From contig NZ_LHVK01000002.1 in assembly GCF_001269905.1 (NCBI RefSeq), positions 1 through 62,213 on the forward strand: a DNA stretch of 62,213 bases, written 5' to 3'. The number at the start of each line of letters is the position of its first letter. The stretch's first letter is position 1. Position numbers and translations under genes: made by a program. This DNA is from Pseudomonas corrugata. GTDB taxonomy: Bacteria; Pseudomonadota; Gammaproteobacteria; Pseudomonadales; Pseudomonadaceae. The notes beneath the pieces are model-generated. The model made no database searches, was not told the origin of the DNA, and saw nothing but the letters and a program-made list of their open reading frames with translations. Shown piece after piece: positions 28,242 through 37,445 of this stretch.

Positions 28242-28424
28242 ATGAGCGTATCCCTACGTAGCGTTGACGGCCAGGACGAAGCAGGCATCTTGCGCGAAAT
28301 TCAGAGCGCGTTGCGTGATCTGCGCTTTGGCGCTGTGGAAATCACTGTGCACAACGCGCAGGTGGTCCAGATCGAACGCAAGGAAAAATTCCGCCTGCAG
28401 CAGCCGAGCCATAAGCCGGGCTGA
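28242..28424 (+). CDS. oscA: OscA-like sulfur starvation small protein (DUF2292)
   Basis: A 60-residue protein with AAGGAG 8 nt before the ATG. The core (EITVHNAQVVQIERKEKFR) is the signature of the DUF2292/YezD-type small proteins. OscA was described in Pseudomonas corrugata as a sulfur-starvation response protein encoded next to sulfate transport genes. The sbp gene starts 81 nt downstream on the same strand, matching that context. No signal peptide or TM segment is seen, so it is probably cytoplasmic. Molecular function is unknown. Confidence 0.85.
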   Translation: MSVSLRSVDGQDEAGILREIQSALRDLRFGAVEITVHNAQVVQIERKEKFRLQQPSHKPG

Positions 28425-28505
28425 AACAGTTTGGCCGTGGGGAGTTTTCAAGACCATCCGATCTGCCGGAAACCATAAGAAGCCAGAGTTCCAGGAGCTT
28501 TCATC

Positions 28506-29519
28506 ATGTCGTCGATTCGCCGTTATGCCCTGGCCGTCCTGGCCAGCGCTGTTTTCGCAGGTTCCGCCGTCGCGAAGGATTACGAACTGCTCAACGTGTC
28601 CTACGACCCGACCCGCGAGCTGTACCAGGATTACAACGCCGAATTCGTCAGTTTCTGGAAGCAGGCGCACCCGGATGACAACGTGAAGATTCAGCAATCC
28701 CACGGTGGTTCGGGCAAGCAAGGTCGAGCGGTGATCGACGGGTTGCGGGCCGACGTCGTAACCCTGGCCCTGGCCGGTGACATCGATGAAATCGCCAAGC
28801 TGGGCAAAACCCTGCCGGTGGACTGGCAGCAGCGCCTGCCGGAAGCCAGCACCCCTTATACCTCTACCATCGTGTTCCTGGTGCGCAAGGGCAATCCCAA
28901 GGGTATCAAGGATTGGGGCGATTTGATCAAGAGTGACGTCTCGGTCATCACCCCGAACCCGAAGACCTCCGGTGGAGCGCGCTGGAACTTCCTCGCGGCC
29001 TGGGCCTATGGCCTCAAGGCCAATGGGGGTGATGAGGCCAAGGCCAAGGAGTACGTGCAGGCACTGTTCAAGCACGTGCCGATCCTCGACACCGGCGCCC
29101 GTGGTTCGACCATTACTTTCGTCAACAACGGTCAGGGCGACGTACTGCTGGCCTGGGAAAACGAAGCCTTCCTGGCGCTGAAAGAGGAAGGTGGGGCCGA
29201 CAGATTCGACATCGTCGTGCCGTCGTTGTCGATCCTCGCCGAACCACCAGTGGCGGTGGTGGACAAGAACGCCGAGAAGAAAGGCAACCTTGGGATCGCC
29301 GAAGCTTATCTCAAGCATCTGTACAGCCCGGCCGGACAGGAAATCGCCGCGAAGAACTTCTATCGCCCGCGCGACAAGGACGTGGCCGCCAAGTACGCCC
29401 GGCAATTCCCGAAACTGGAGCTGGTGACCATCGACCAGGATTTTGGCGGCTGGAGAACCGCCCAGCCGAAATTTTTCAATGATGGAGGGGTGTTCGACCA
29501 GATCTATCAGGCGCAGTAG
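28506..29519 (+). CDS. sbp: Sbp: periplasmic sulfate-binding protein
   Basis: A 337-residue protein. A Sec signal peptide covers residues 1-23 (ending GSAVA before KDYELL). The ligand-binding motifs of the sulfate/thiosulfate family are visible: [16 protein letters not shown] and [18 protein letters not shown]. The C-terminal hinge and tail ([20 protein letters not shown]) are also typical. It delivers sulfate to the CysTWA ABC importer encoded next. It is preceded by oscA and separated from cysT by a REP pair, so the operon carries an internal palindrome. Confidence 0.94.
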   Translation: MSSIRRYALAVLASAVFAGSAVAKDYELLNVSYDPTRELYQDYNAEFVSFWKQAHPDDNVKIQQSHGGSGKQGRAVIDGLRADVVTLALAGDIDEIAKLGKTLPVDWQQRLPEASTPYTSTIVFLVRKGNPKGIKDWGDLIKSDVSVITPNPKTSGGARWNFLAAWAYGLKANGGDEAKAKEYVQALFKHVPILDTGARGSTITFVNNGQGDVLLAWENEAFLALKEEGGADRFDIVVPSLSILAEPPVAVVDKNAEKKGNLGIAEAYLKHLYSPAGQEIAAKNFYRPRDKDVAAKYARQFPKLELVTIDQDFGGWRTAQPKFFNDGGVFDQIYQAQ

Positions 29520-29568
29520 GCTGGGCTGATCTGAAAAACCGAACATTGAATCTGTGGCAAGGGGATTT

Positions 29569-29674
29569 TGTGGGAGCAAGGCTTGCCCGCGATGAAGGCG
29601 ATGCGGTCCTTTAGAAACCGAGTCGCCCCCTTCGCGGGCAAGCCTTGCTCCTACCCAGTTCTGCTCCCACAGTG
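29569..29674. repeat. REP inverted pair inside the sbp-cysT gap
   Basis: gtgggagcaaggcttgcccg faces ttcgcgggcaagccttgctc, followed by an extra half copy (gctcccacag). It lies between two genes of the same operon, ending about 20 nt before the cysT start. Confidence 0.9.
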
Positions 29675-29695
29675 TGTTTTCAATCAAGGACTTTT

Positions 29696-30514
29696 ATGTC
29701 GCGTCGCATCTCTCCTGTCATACCCGGCTTCGGGCTGACGCTGGGCTACACCCTGGTGTACCTGAGCCTGATTGTGCTCATACCGCTGGCGGCGATGTTC
29801 GTGCATGCCGCCCAACTCACCTGGGACCAGTTCTGGACGATCATTTCGGCGCCGCGGGTGCTGGCTGCCTTGAGGCTCAGCTTCGGCACCGCACTGTGCG
29901 CCGCGATCATCAACGGTGTGATCGGCACGCTGCTGGCCTGGGTGCTGGTGCGGTACACCTTTCCTGGCCGCAAGATCATCGACGCGATGATCGACCTGCC
30001 GTTCGCCCTGCCAACCGCCGTGGCCGGTATCGCCTTGACGGCGCTGTATGCTCCGACCGGCCTGGTGGGCCAGTTCGCCACCGACCTGGGTTTCAAGATC
30101 GCCTATACCCCGCTGGGTATTACCCTGGCGCTGACCTTCGTGACGCTGCCGTTCGTGGTGCGCACGGTGCAGCCGGTGCTGGCGGATATCCCTCGTGAGG
30201 TCGAAGAGGCTGCCGCCTGCCTCGGTGCCAAACCTTGGCAAGTGTTCCGCCATATCCTGATGCCAGCGTTGTTGCCGGCCTGGCTGACCGGTTTCGCCCT
30301 GGCGTTTGCCCGGGGCGTGGGCGAGTACGGTTCGGTGATTTTCATCGCCGGCAACATGCCGATGAAAACCGAGATCCTGCCGCTGCTGATCATGGTCAAG
30401 CTCGACCAATACGACTACACCGGCGCCACCTCCATCGGCGTGCTGATGCTGGTGGTCTCCTTCGTCCTGTTGCTGCTGATCAACTTGCTGCAGCGGCGTA
30501 TCGAAACCCCATAA
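29696..30514 (+). CDS. cysT: CysT: sulfate ABC transporter permease
   Basis: A 272-residue inner-membrane permease from ATG 29696, with AAGGA upstream; in-frame upstream codons fall inside the REP element. About six TM helices are visible. The EAA loop contacting CysA is clear (EVEEAAACLGAKPWQVFRHI). Family members form a heterodimeric channel with CysW for sulfate and thiosulfate import. cysW follows 12 nt downstream. Confidence 0.94.
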   Translation: MSRRISPVIPGFGLTLGYTLVYLSLIVLIPLAAMFVHAAQLTWDQFWTIISAPRVLAALRLSFGTALCAAIINGVIGTLLAWVLVRYTFPGRKIIDAMIDLPFALPTAVAGIALTALYAPTGLVGQFATDLGFKIAYTPLGITLALTFVTLPFVVRTVQPVLADIPREVEEAAACLGAKPWQVFRHILMPALLPAWLTGFALAFARGVGEYGSVIFIAGNMPMKTEILPLLIMVKLDQYDYTGATSIGVLMLVVSFVLLLLINLLQRRIETP

Positions 30515-30526
30515 GGAGGCGCGAAC

Positions 30527-31396
30527 ATGTCCCAATCGTCTATTTCCGCAGCCTCCACCAACGCTGCCCGCCGCGGCAGCGCGACGTCGCGCCGAATCCT
30601 GATCGGCTTTGGCTGGTTGTGCTTTGCGCTGTTCCTGCTGTTGCCGCTGTTCATCGTGGTGTCCCAGGGCCTGAAGCTCGGTCTGGGCGCGTTCTTTAGC
30701 GCGATCTTCGAACCCGACGCGCTGTCGGCGCTGAAACTCACGGTGATCGCGGTGCTGATTTCGGTGCCGCTGAACCTGGTGTTCGGGGTCAGCGCCGCGT
30801 GGTGCGTGAGCAAGTATTCGTTCCGTGGCAAGAGCATGCTGGTGACCCTGATCGACCTGCCGTTCTCGGTCTCGCCGGTGATCGCGGGCCTGGTCTACGT
30901 GCTGATGTTCGGTGCCCAGGGCCTGTTCGGTCCTTGGCTGGCGGACCACGATATCCAGATCGTGTTTGCGCTGCCGGGCATCGTGCTGGCGACGATTTTC
31001 GTCACGGTGCCGTTCGTGGCCCGTGAGCTGATCCCGCTGATGCAGGAACAGGGCACCCAGGAAGAGGAAGCCGCGCGCCTGCTGGGCGCCAACGGTTGGC
31101 AGATGTTCTGGCATGTCACCGTGCCGAACATCAAGTGGGGGCTGATCTATGGCGTGGTGCTGTGTACCGCCCGGGCCATGGGCGAGTTCGGCGCAGTGTC
31201 GGTGGTGTCCGGACACATTCGCGGGGTGACCAACACTCTGCCGCTGCACGTCGAGATTCTCTACAACGAATACAACCACGTGGCCGCGTTCGCCGTGGCG
31301 AGCCTGTTGCTGATCCTGGCGCTCTTCATCCTGCTGCTCAAGCAGTGGAGCGAGAACCGAATCAACCGCCTGCGCGACAGCAGCTCGGAGGAATAA
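30527..31396 (+). CDS. cysW: CysW: sulfate ABC transporter permease
   Basis: A 289-residue inner-membrane permease; AAGGAGG precedes the ATG. An N-terminal cytoplasmic extension of about 25 residues is followed by six TM helices. The EAA loop is present ([19 protein letters not shown]). It pairs with CysT in the CysTWA-Sbp importer. It overlaps no neighbour: 12 nt after cysT and 3 nt before cysA. Confidence 0.94.
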   Translation: MSQSSISAASTNAARRGSATSRRILIGFGWLCFALFLLLPLFIVVSQGLKLGLGAFFSAIFEPDALSALKLTVIAVLISVPLNLVFGVSAAWCVSKYSFRGKSMLVTLIDLPFSVSPVIAGLVYVLMFGAQGLFGPWLADHDIQIVFALPGIVLATIFVTVPFVARELIPLMQEQGTQEEEAARLLGANGWQMFWHVTVPNIKWGLIYGVVLCTARAMGEFGAVSVVSGHIRGVTNTLPLHVEILYNEYNHVAAFAVASLLLILALFILLLKQWSENRINRLRDSSSEE

Positions 31397-31399
31397 GTC

Positions 31400-32389
31400 A
31401 TGTCGATCGAAGTCCGTAACGTCAGCAAGAATTTCAACGCGTTCAAGGCGCTGGACAACATCAGCCTGGACATCCAGAGCGGCGAGTTGGTGGCACTGCT
31501 GGGCCCGTCGGGTTGCGGCAAGACCACGCTCTTGCGGATCATCGCCGGCCTGGAAAACCCGGATCAGGGCAGCATCGTGTTCCACGGCGAGGACGTGTCC
31601 GGCCATGACGTGCGCGATCGCAACGTCGGGTTCGTGTTCCAGCACTACGCCTTGTTCCGCCACATGACGGTGTTCGACAACGTCGCCTTCGGTCTGCGCA
31701 TGAAACCCAAGGGCCAGCGGCCAAGCGAGAGCCAGATCGCGACCAAGGTTCACGAACTGTTGAACATGGTGCAACTGGACTGGCTTGCCGACCGTTATCC
31801 CGAGCAACTCTCCGGTGGCCAGCGCCAGCGTATCGCCCTGGCCCGTGCGCTGGCGGTAGAGCCCAAGGTGTTGCTGCTGGACGAACCGTTCGGCGCCCTC
31901 GATGCCAAGGTCCGCAAGGAACTGCGCCGCTGGCTGGCGCGGCTGCACGAGGACATCAACTTGACCTCGGTGTTCGTGACACACGACCAGGAAGAAGCGA
32001 TGGAAGTCGCCGACCGCATCGTGGTGATGAACAAGGGCGTTATCGAGCAGATCGGCTCGCCCGGCGACGTGTACGAGAGTCCGGCCAGCGACTTCGTGTA
32101 CCACTTCCTGGGCGACTCGAACCGCCTGCATCTGGGCGAAGACCGGCATGTGCTGTTCCGTCCCCATGAGGTCTCGCTGTCGCGTTCGGAGCTGGAAGAC
32201 CACCACGCCGCCGAGGTGCGGGACATCCGTCCGCTGGGCGCAACGACCCGGGTGACGTTGAAGGTGGAAGGTCAGAGTGAGCTGATCGAGGCTGAAGTAG
32301 TGAAGGATCACGACAGCCTGGTGGGATTGGCGAAGGGTGAGACGCTGTTCTTCAAGCCGAAGGTCTGGCAGAAGGTCGCCAACCTCTAG
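31400..32389 (+). CDS. cysA: CysA: sulfate ABC transporter ATPase
   Basis: A 329-residue ATPase. Walker A (GPSGCGKTT, about residue 35), Q-loop, ABC signature ([16 protein letters not shown], about 135), Walker B ([13 protein letters not shown]) and switch His (VFVTHD) are all intact. The C-terminal 90 residues form a TOBE-type regulatory domain. It powers sulfate/thiosulfate import through CysTW. It is the last gene of oscA-sbp-cysTWA; a REP pair follows 10 nt after its stop. Confidence 0.95.
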   Translation: MSIEVRNVSKNFNAFKALDNISLDIQSGELVALLGPSGCGKTTLLRIIAGLENPDQGSIVFHGEDVSGHDVRDRNVGFVFQHYALFRHMTVFDNVAFGLRMKPKGQRPSESQIATKVHELLNMVQLDWLADRYPEQLSGGQRQRIALARALAVEPKVLLLDEPFGALDAKVRKELRRWLARLHEDINLTSVFVTHDQEEAMEVADRIVVMNKGVIEQIGSPGDVYESPASDFVYHFLGDSNRLHLGEDRHVLFRPHEVSLSRSELEDHHAAEVRDIRPLGATTRVTLKVEGQSELIEAEVVKDHDSLVGLAKGETLFFKPKVWQKVANL

Positions 32390-32398
32390 GATCAAAAG

Positions 32399-32497
32399 CA
32401 TCGCGAGCAGGCTCGCTCCCACAGTGGGCAGCGTCGATCAGCTGATTTGTGAACGACGCTGAACCCTTGTGGGAGCGAGCCTGCTCGCGATGGCGTC
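32399..32497. repeat. REP inverted pair after cysA
   Basis: tcgcgagcaggctcgctccc (from 32401) faces gtgggagcgagcctgctcgc (from 32469), with about 45 nt between. It sits between cysA and the cytochrome-like gene and may stabilise the 3' end of the cys transcript. Confidence 0.9.
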
Positions 32498-32670
32498 CTC
32501 CGTCACACCGTCTGTATCCGAATAACACCGTCACGCTTTGCTTCGATTGGTTCTACTTCCACCCCTCTTCTTGATTCAAACCCTACCTAGACTCTGACGT
32601 GCCAGGAGGCAGTGAGAGTCCATGACGGACCGGTGTGATCTCCTGGCCCTGATTGCCAAGGAGATCAAGC

Positions 32671-34035
32671 ATGAGAATGGAAGTCAGTCGGCATGGCCCG
32701 CTGGGCTGTGCCTTGTTGAGCGTTTTGCTGTGCCCGTTCGCCAGCGCCGACCCCTCGTTGTCGCCGCAAATACCCTTCGATGTCACGGCCACCCAGCCTG
32801 TCTCCCTGTCCAGCCTGCAAGGTAATTTCGATGACCTGTCGTGGCAGACCTTCATCGCCCTGAACTGGCCGGCGCTGGACAACGGCAATCCCAATACCGG
32901 CACCACCATCGGCCAGCAGGACGGGGCCACGGTCTGGGAAAGCTGGAAAGAGAGTTACCAGATTTTCCGAGCCAAGGGCCAGGCGCCCTTGCCTTGGGAT
33001 GCGCCAGCGACGCTTCCCGAGGTGTGCAAGCAGCTCAAGCCCGGGCGGTTGCTGCAGCAGATGGGCAAGGTCCCCGACATGTTGGATGAGTTTATCCAGC
33101 CCTTTGATAGTGGTCCGCTGGTGGATCAGAACGGCGCTTATACGCGCAATGAAATCGTGGTCAACCAGTCCATGTTCAACGGGATCGTCGACAACGGCCT
33201 GTACAGCATCGAAGGTCAGCGGAAATTCTTTGCCGCGAACAAGACCAACACCGTTGCGTTCAGCTGCGGCTCCAACGACACGAGCCAGGTCGGTTCGGTC
33301 ATGGTGAAGGCATCCTGGAAGGTGCTGGGCGCAAACGACCGTCCCCAGGATTTCCACACGGTCGACGCGCTGGTCTATACGCCGGGCAACAGCGACCCGA
33401 GTCATGGGCCGATAGTCGAGGAGTCGTGCGCATCGCAATCGGTCGGGCTGGTGGGCTTGCACATCGTCCACAAGACCGCCAGCGCGCCGCAGTGGGTCTG
33501 GTCGACCTTCGAGCATGTGAACAACGTGCCGGAACAATCCACACCGGTGGCGCAGCGCAAAGGCCCGTACCTGTTCTACAACGCCGCCAGCGACAGCGCG
33601 GTCAATCGGCCACCGCCACGGCCATGGAACCCGGCCGTCAAGGCGACGCCCTCGCAGATCGTGCGCGAAGTGCCGCTGACCGGACCTACCAATGCCTTGA
33701 ACGCCAAATATCAGGGCCTGTTGCGCACGGTCAACCCGCAGAGCGTCTGGGCCAACTACCAGTTGGTCAGTACTCAGTGGCCGAGCGCCGCGCCGCCGCC
33801 GAACTGCCAGATTTCGGCCGCCAATCCGCTGGGTAATCCCGCGCCACCGTTCCTGGCCAACGCCACCCTGGAAACCTACATCCAAGGCACCACGCCCCAG
33901 GCGTCTTCCAGTTGCATGGCTTGTCATGGCAACGCCGCCACCCATGTCACCGAATCCCCGCGTACCAGCTTTGCGGACTTCACCTATTTGCTCGAACGCG
34001 CGCAGTCCACTTCCGGACAAGGAGCCAAACAATGA
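32671..34035 (+). CDS. Exported protein with single c-type haem site
   Basis: A 454-residue protein from ATG 32671, with AAGGAG 8 nt upstream. A Sec signal peptide covers about residues 1-28 (ending FASA). Most of the protein is a large non-haem region with a conserved-looking WQTFIALNWPALD segment. A single haem-binding CMACH lies near residue 418. It overlaps the next gene by ATGA and heads a three-gene operon with a dehydrogenase small subunit and a GMC flavoprotein. By analogy it could take electrons from the flavoprotein. It is unlike the tri-haem cytochromes of gluconate/fructose dehydrogenases. Substrate is unknown. Confidence 0.75.
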   Translation: MRMEVSRHGPLGCALLSVLLCPFASADPSLSPQIPFDVTATQPVSLSSLQGNFDDLSWQTFIALNWPALDNGNPNTGTTIGQQDGATVWESWKESYQIFRAKGQAPLPWDAPATLPEVCKQLKPGRLLQQMGKVPDMLDEFIQPFDSGPLVDQNGAYTRNEIVVNQSMFNGIVDNGLYSIEGQRKFFAANKTNTVAFSCGSNDTSQVGSVMVKASWKVLGANDRPQDFHTVDALVYTPGNSDPSHGPIVEESCASQSVGLVGLHIVHKTASAPQWVWSTFEHVNNVPEQSTPVAQRKGPYLFYNAASDSAVNRPPPRPWNPAVKATPSQIVREVPLTGPTNALNAKYQGLLRTVNPQSVWANYQLVSTQWPSAAPPPNCQISAANPLGNPAPPFLANATLETYIQGTTPQASSSCMACHGNAATHVTESPRTSFADFTYLLERAQSTSGQGAKQ

Positions 34036-34550
34036 GCACTGACCTGGACAACTTCGTCGGCCTGTCATCGGCCCTGACCGGTATTCCCATCGCGCGTCTG
34101 GCGCCGCAGCTCGACCCGGTAGGTCTGCCGCCGCTGTTTCTCGATTACGTCACCCCACGAATCACCACCGATGTGCTCAACCCGTTGTTGACGCTGTACG
34201 CCACACTCGCGGCCGACAACGTGCCCCCGGACAAGATCGCCCAGCAGGTGCTGACGACTGTGCAACCGACTCCCAACTCCGTGCTGGCGGCGCGTTCGAT
34301 CATGAAACTGTGGTTTCTGGGTGTCTGGTACCAACCCTATGACGCAGGGAATTACAAAAAGGATGACTCGGCGGTGGTGTCCGACCAGGCCTACATCTAC
34401 AGCTGGGCCTGGAAAGTGGCCCAGGCTCACCCCATGGGCTACAGCGAATCGTTCTTCGGCTACTGGAACGAACAGCCGCCGAGCCTCGAGGACTTGACCG
34501 GCGTCCCCGCTACCGCGTCCTCTGATGCACAACAAGGAGACCGGTCATGA
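34032..34550 (+). CDS. Small subunit of FAD dehydrogenase (sorbitol DH-like)
   Basis: A 172-residue protein starting in a 4-nt overlap with the upstream gene and ending in a 4-nt overlap with the GMC gene. The FVGLSSALTGI...LAPQLDP start, the central WFLGVW and the AYIYSWAWKVAQAHPMGYSESFFGYW stretch match the small (gamma) subunit of membrane FAD-dependent dehydrogenases. In characterised systems this subunit carries a twin-arginine signal that exports the complex; here no RR motif or hydrophobic signal is visible at the N-terminus. The tight coupling implies a stoichiometric complex with the next protein. Confidence 0.78.
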   Translation: MSTDLDNFVGLSSALTGIPIARLAPQLDPVGLPPLFLDYVTPRITTDVLNPLLTLYATLAADNVPPDKIAQQVLTTVQPTPNSVLAARSIMKLWFLGVWYQPYDAGNYKKDDSAVVSDQAYIYSWAWKVAQAHPMGYSESFFGYWNEQPPSLEDLTGVPATASSDAQQGDRS

Positions 34551-36766
34551 GTACTGAACAAGCCGAAGTGGTGATCGTGGGTGCCGGGCTGGCGGGTAGC
34601 ATCGTGGCCTATCAACTGGCCATGGCTGGGGTGGAGGTGTTGGTGCTTGAGTCGGGGCCAGAGATCCCGGTCAACCGGGCTCAATATCTGGAACGGTTCT
34701 ACACCACCACACTGAAAACCCCGGAATCGCCCTATCCACCGGTCACCAGCCTGGACCCGCCCCGCGACCCGGCCGGGCAGAACGCCCCGCGTGCGACCAT
34801 CGCCGACCTGATTCTGGGATGGGACAATCCAGCCGTCAGTTACCTGGTGCAGAAGGGCCCGATGCCCTTCACCAGTACCTATGAACGAGTGGGTGGCGGG
34901 ACCACCTGGCACTGGGTCGGAACGAGCCTGCGTATGGTGCCGAACGATTTTCGCCTGAAATCCTTGTACAACGTCGGGGTGGACTGGCCCATTGGCTACG
35001 ACGATCTGCAAAGCGCCTACTGCCGGGCCGAGGCGGAAATCGGCGTCTCGGCCAACGTCGCCGACCAGGCGTACCTGGGCATAACCTTTCCCGAAGGCTA
35101 TGCCTTCCCGATGCACAGCATTCCGCTGTCACTGGTCGATGGCAGTTTTGTCACGGCGGTGACGGGGCAGAGCTTCGACGGCTTGCCGCTGGTGGTCAGT
35201 CCGACACCGGCCGGGCGCAATTCCGAGCCCTACGCGGGGCGCCGGGTGTGTGCCGGTAATACCAATTGCACCCCGATCTGTCCGATCCAGGCCAAGTACG
35301 ACGCCACCGTGACGATGACCAAGGCTCTGGCCACCGGCAAGGTCAAGGTGCTGTACCGAACCGTGGCGAGCAAAGTGACCGTGGGCGCGGACAACAATGT
35401 CAGCGGTGTGGAGTTCATGCAGTATCAATTGGGTGACGGACCGGTCACTGGCACTGGCGTGGCCCTTGGCCAACGTTATGTGATCGCCGCCCATGCCATC
35501 GAAACCCCCAAGCTGTTGCTCAACTCCGCAACGCCCGCCTGGCCCAAGGGGGTGGCCAACAGCAGCGGTCAGGTGGGACGTAGCCTGGCCGACCACCCGA
35601 TCTACCTGGCGTGGGGCCTGATGCCTGAGGGCAAGGCGATTTTTCCGTACCGTGGCCCCTTGTCCACTGCGGGTATCGAGAGTCTGCGAGACGGTGCCTT
35701 TCGCAGCCAACGAGCGGCGTGGCGCATTGAAATCGGCAACGAGGGCTGGAACTGGCCGGCCAACGATCCCTACGACACGGTGGCCGACTTCATCGACGGC
35801 ACGAACAACAACCGCGTCAACCCGCTGTCGTCGAATCAGGACCCCAAAGCCCCCACCGAAGCGCTTTATGGGACGGCGCTGGTGCAAAAACTCAACGACA
35901 TCTTCGTCCGCCAGTTCCGCATCGCGTTCCTGGTGGAGCAGGTAGAAGACGATCCCGATAACGCCAAGTGCTACATCGTGCCGTCCGCCGACTTCAAGGA
36001 CCGGCTCGGTATTCCCCGGCCGGAAATCCACTATGAGTTGTCCGAGTACACCAAGAAGGGTTTCCTGGAGGCAAAACGACTGGCCACCCACATTATCAAG
36101 GACCTGCTCGGCGCAGAGGAGTTGACCAAGCCTCTTAAACCGGGGAAGTTCATTTACGATAAAGAACCTCTCAGCTTCCAAGGGGCCGGGCACTTGATGG
36201 GTACCTATCGCATGGGCAGTGACCCGGCCACATCGGTGGTCGACAAGGACCAGCGCAGTTGGGATCACAAGAATCTGTTCCTGGTGGGCGATGGGGTTTT
36301 CCCCAGCAGCGGGACCTCGAATCCTAGCCTGACGATTGCAGCGTTGTCGTTCCAGGCCGGCGATACGCTGGCCAATGACTTGAAGGCCGCGGCGGCAGTA
36401 GTTGTGGCCGACAAGGGCTGGCAGGGAACTGGCGTGCAGATCGACGGTGTCGTGCCGCGTCGTGCCCGTTGGATTCTGGGCTTCTGGAACGCCAGCCCGG
36501 ACAGTGGATGGGTGGACGGAAAAGGTAATCCGAACTACACCGCCAAGTCCGGTTATACCTTGCCGGGTGCCGCCGAAGGTGCCTTGATCGGCCGTGTCGG
36601 CGACAGCGGTACCCCATTCCTGATCGGTGATCTGGCGCAGATTCCGGCTGGGCAGAGTGGGGAACTGCAGCTGTGTATCAACGATGACCTAATGGGTCGG
36701 TATGGCGCGGGCTTGAGTGACAACCAGGGTGCGCTGACGGTGGGGGTCGAGTTCGGTACGGTGTGA
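34547..36766 (+). CDS. GMC oxidoreductase with C-terminal LecA-like domain
   Basis: A 739-residue flavoprotein. The N-terminal FAD Rossmann motif is VVIVGAGLAGSIVAYQLA. A Cys-rich patch (CAGNTNCTPICPIQAKYD, about residue 237) is as in gluconate-dehydrogenase-type large subunits. The C-terminal GMC domain (about 540-610) has GAGHLMGTYRMG and TSNPSLTIAALS. Residues about 625-739 form an extra beta-rich domain whose GALIGRVGDSGTPFLIG and ELQLCINDDLMGRYG stretches resemble the galactose lectin LecA (PA-IL) of P. aeruginosa. No signal peptide is seen. It is the third gene of the operon. Substrate unknown; the extra domain hints at a carbohydrate. Confidence 0.82.
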   Translation: MSTEQAEVVIVGAGLAGSIVAYQLAMAGVEVLVLESGPEIPVNRAQYLERFYTTTLKTPESPYPPVTSLDPPRDPAGQNAPRATIADLILGWDNPAVSYLVQKGPMPFTSTYERVGGGTTWHWVGTSLRMVPNDFRLKSLYNVGVDWPIGYDDLQSAYCRAEAEIGVSANVADQAYLGITFPEGYAFPMHSIPLSLVDGSFVTAVTGQSFDGLPLVVSPTPAGRNSEPYAGRRVCAGNTNCTPICPIQAKYDATVTMTKALATGKVKVLYRTVASKVTVGADNNVSGVEFMQYQLGDGPVTGTGVALGQRYVIAAHAIETPKLLLNSATPAWPKGVANSSGQVGRSLADHPIYLAWGLMPEGKAIFPYRGPLSTAGIESLRDGAFRSQRAAWRIEIGNEGWNWPANDPYDTVADFIDGTNNNRVNPLSSNQDPKAPTEALYGTALVQKLNDIFVRQFRIAFLVEQVEDDPDNAKCYIVPSADFKDRLGIPRPEIHYELSEYTKKGFLEAKRLATHIIKDLLGAEELTKPLKPGKFIYDKEPLSFQGAGHLMGTYRMGSDPATSVVDKDQRSWDHKNLFLVGDGVFPSSGTSNPSLTIAALSFQAGDTLANDLKAAAAVVVADKGWQGTGVQIDGVVPRRARWILGFWNASPDSGWVDGKGNPNYTAKSGYTLPGAAEGALIGRVGDSGTPFLIGDLAQIPAGQSGELQLCINDDLMGRYGAGLSDNQGALTVGVEFGTV

Positions 36767-36788
36767 CCCCAGGTTTTATTCGGGTCAA

Positions 36789-36819
36789 TGTGTCGAGGGA
36801 ACAAGCTCCCTCGACACAA
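36789..36819. terminator. Hairpin between convergent GMC and Mpo1-like genes
   Basis: A perfect stem tgtcgaggga / tccctcgaca around acaagc, 22 nt after the GMC stop and 17 nt before the convergent gene's stop. It is probably a bidirectional terminator. It belongs to the same ggcgagggagc...gctccctcgcc-like repeat family as the hairpin at 54342. Confidence 0.6.
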
Positions 36820-36835
36820 ATCCCGGCACAACCCT

Positions 36836-37360
36836 TCAGGCGGCCGAGCGCTGGTTGCGCAAGGCCATCGGCCCGGCGCGCTCTTCGATGGCCCGCTTCA
36901 GTTCGCCGCGAAGCCCGAGCAGGAAGCCTGCCTCGACCACTACGAACAAGGGCCCGACGATCAACCCGGTCAGGTCATCGACGAATGCCGGTTTGCGACC
37001 TTCGTAATAGTGACCGACGAACTGGATCGCCCAGCCCACCACAAACATCCCCAGCCCACTGCCCAGCCACGCCAATGTACTTTGCGCCGCCAATACCTGC
37101 CCCAGCCACACGGCCAGGCCCAGTAGAACCGTCATCAGCACGCCCAGGCGTATCTCCAGGCGCAGGTAGAACCAGGCACTGGCCGCCGCGACGAGTAACG
37201 CTGGCGAAAGCAGTAGCGCACCCACTGGCCAGCCCGGTCGTGACAGCAGCACGGCGACAGCGACGAAAATCAGCGGGATGCCAATGAAATGGCTGGCGAT
37301 GTTGCGCGGGTCGCGGTGATAGGCGGCGTATTGACTGAGATGATCGACGAGGCTTTTCAT
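36836..37360 (-). CDS. Mpo1-like (DUF962) membrane protein
   Basis: A 174-residue protein from ATG 37360, with GGAGGAACAACA directly before it. It has four to five TM helices. The family signatures are HRDPRNIASHFIGIPLIF at the start and GWAIQFVGHYYEGRKPAFVDDL in the middle, with conserved His residues in both. The yeast homologue Mpo1 is an iron-dependent dioxygenase in 2-hydroxy fatty acid alpha-oxidation; whether the bacterial proteins share this is inference. It is divergent from the Crp/Fnr gene, 85 nt between starts. Confidence 0.87.
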   Translation of the reverse strand: MKSLVDHLSQYAAYHRDPRNIASHFIGIPLIFVAVAVLLSRPGWPVGALLLSPALLVAAASAWFYLRLEIRLGVLMTVLLGLAVWLGQVLAAQSTLAWLGSGLGMFVVGWAIQFVGHYYEGRKPAFVDDLTGLIVGPLFVVVEAGFLLGLRGELKRAIEERAGPMALRNQRSAA

Positions 37361-37445
37361 TGTTGTTCCTCCTGAGGTGATGCCTGCATGATGCCCAGGT
37401 CCCATAAGGTGTTCTGTCAGTTAGCCGACACTTCCCGGAGTTTCC

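Noticed and set aside
29684..32422. Minus-strand open frame of about 910 codons antisense to cysTWA
   Set aside because: Low-complexity His/Gln-rich translation typical of an antisense shadow; the plus strand encodes three clear transporter subunits.
32665..34068. Minus-strand open frame antisense to the cytochrome-like gene
   Set aside because: The plus-strand gene has a signal peptide, an SD sequence and a haem motif; the antisense translation has none.
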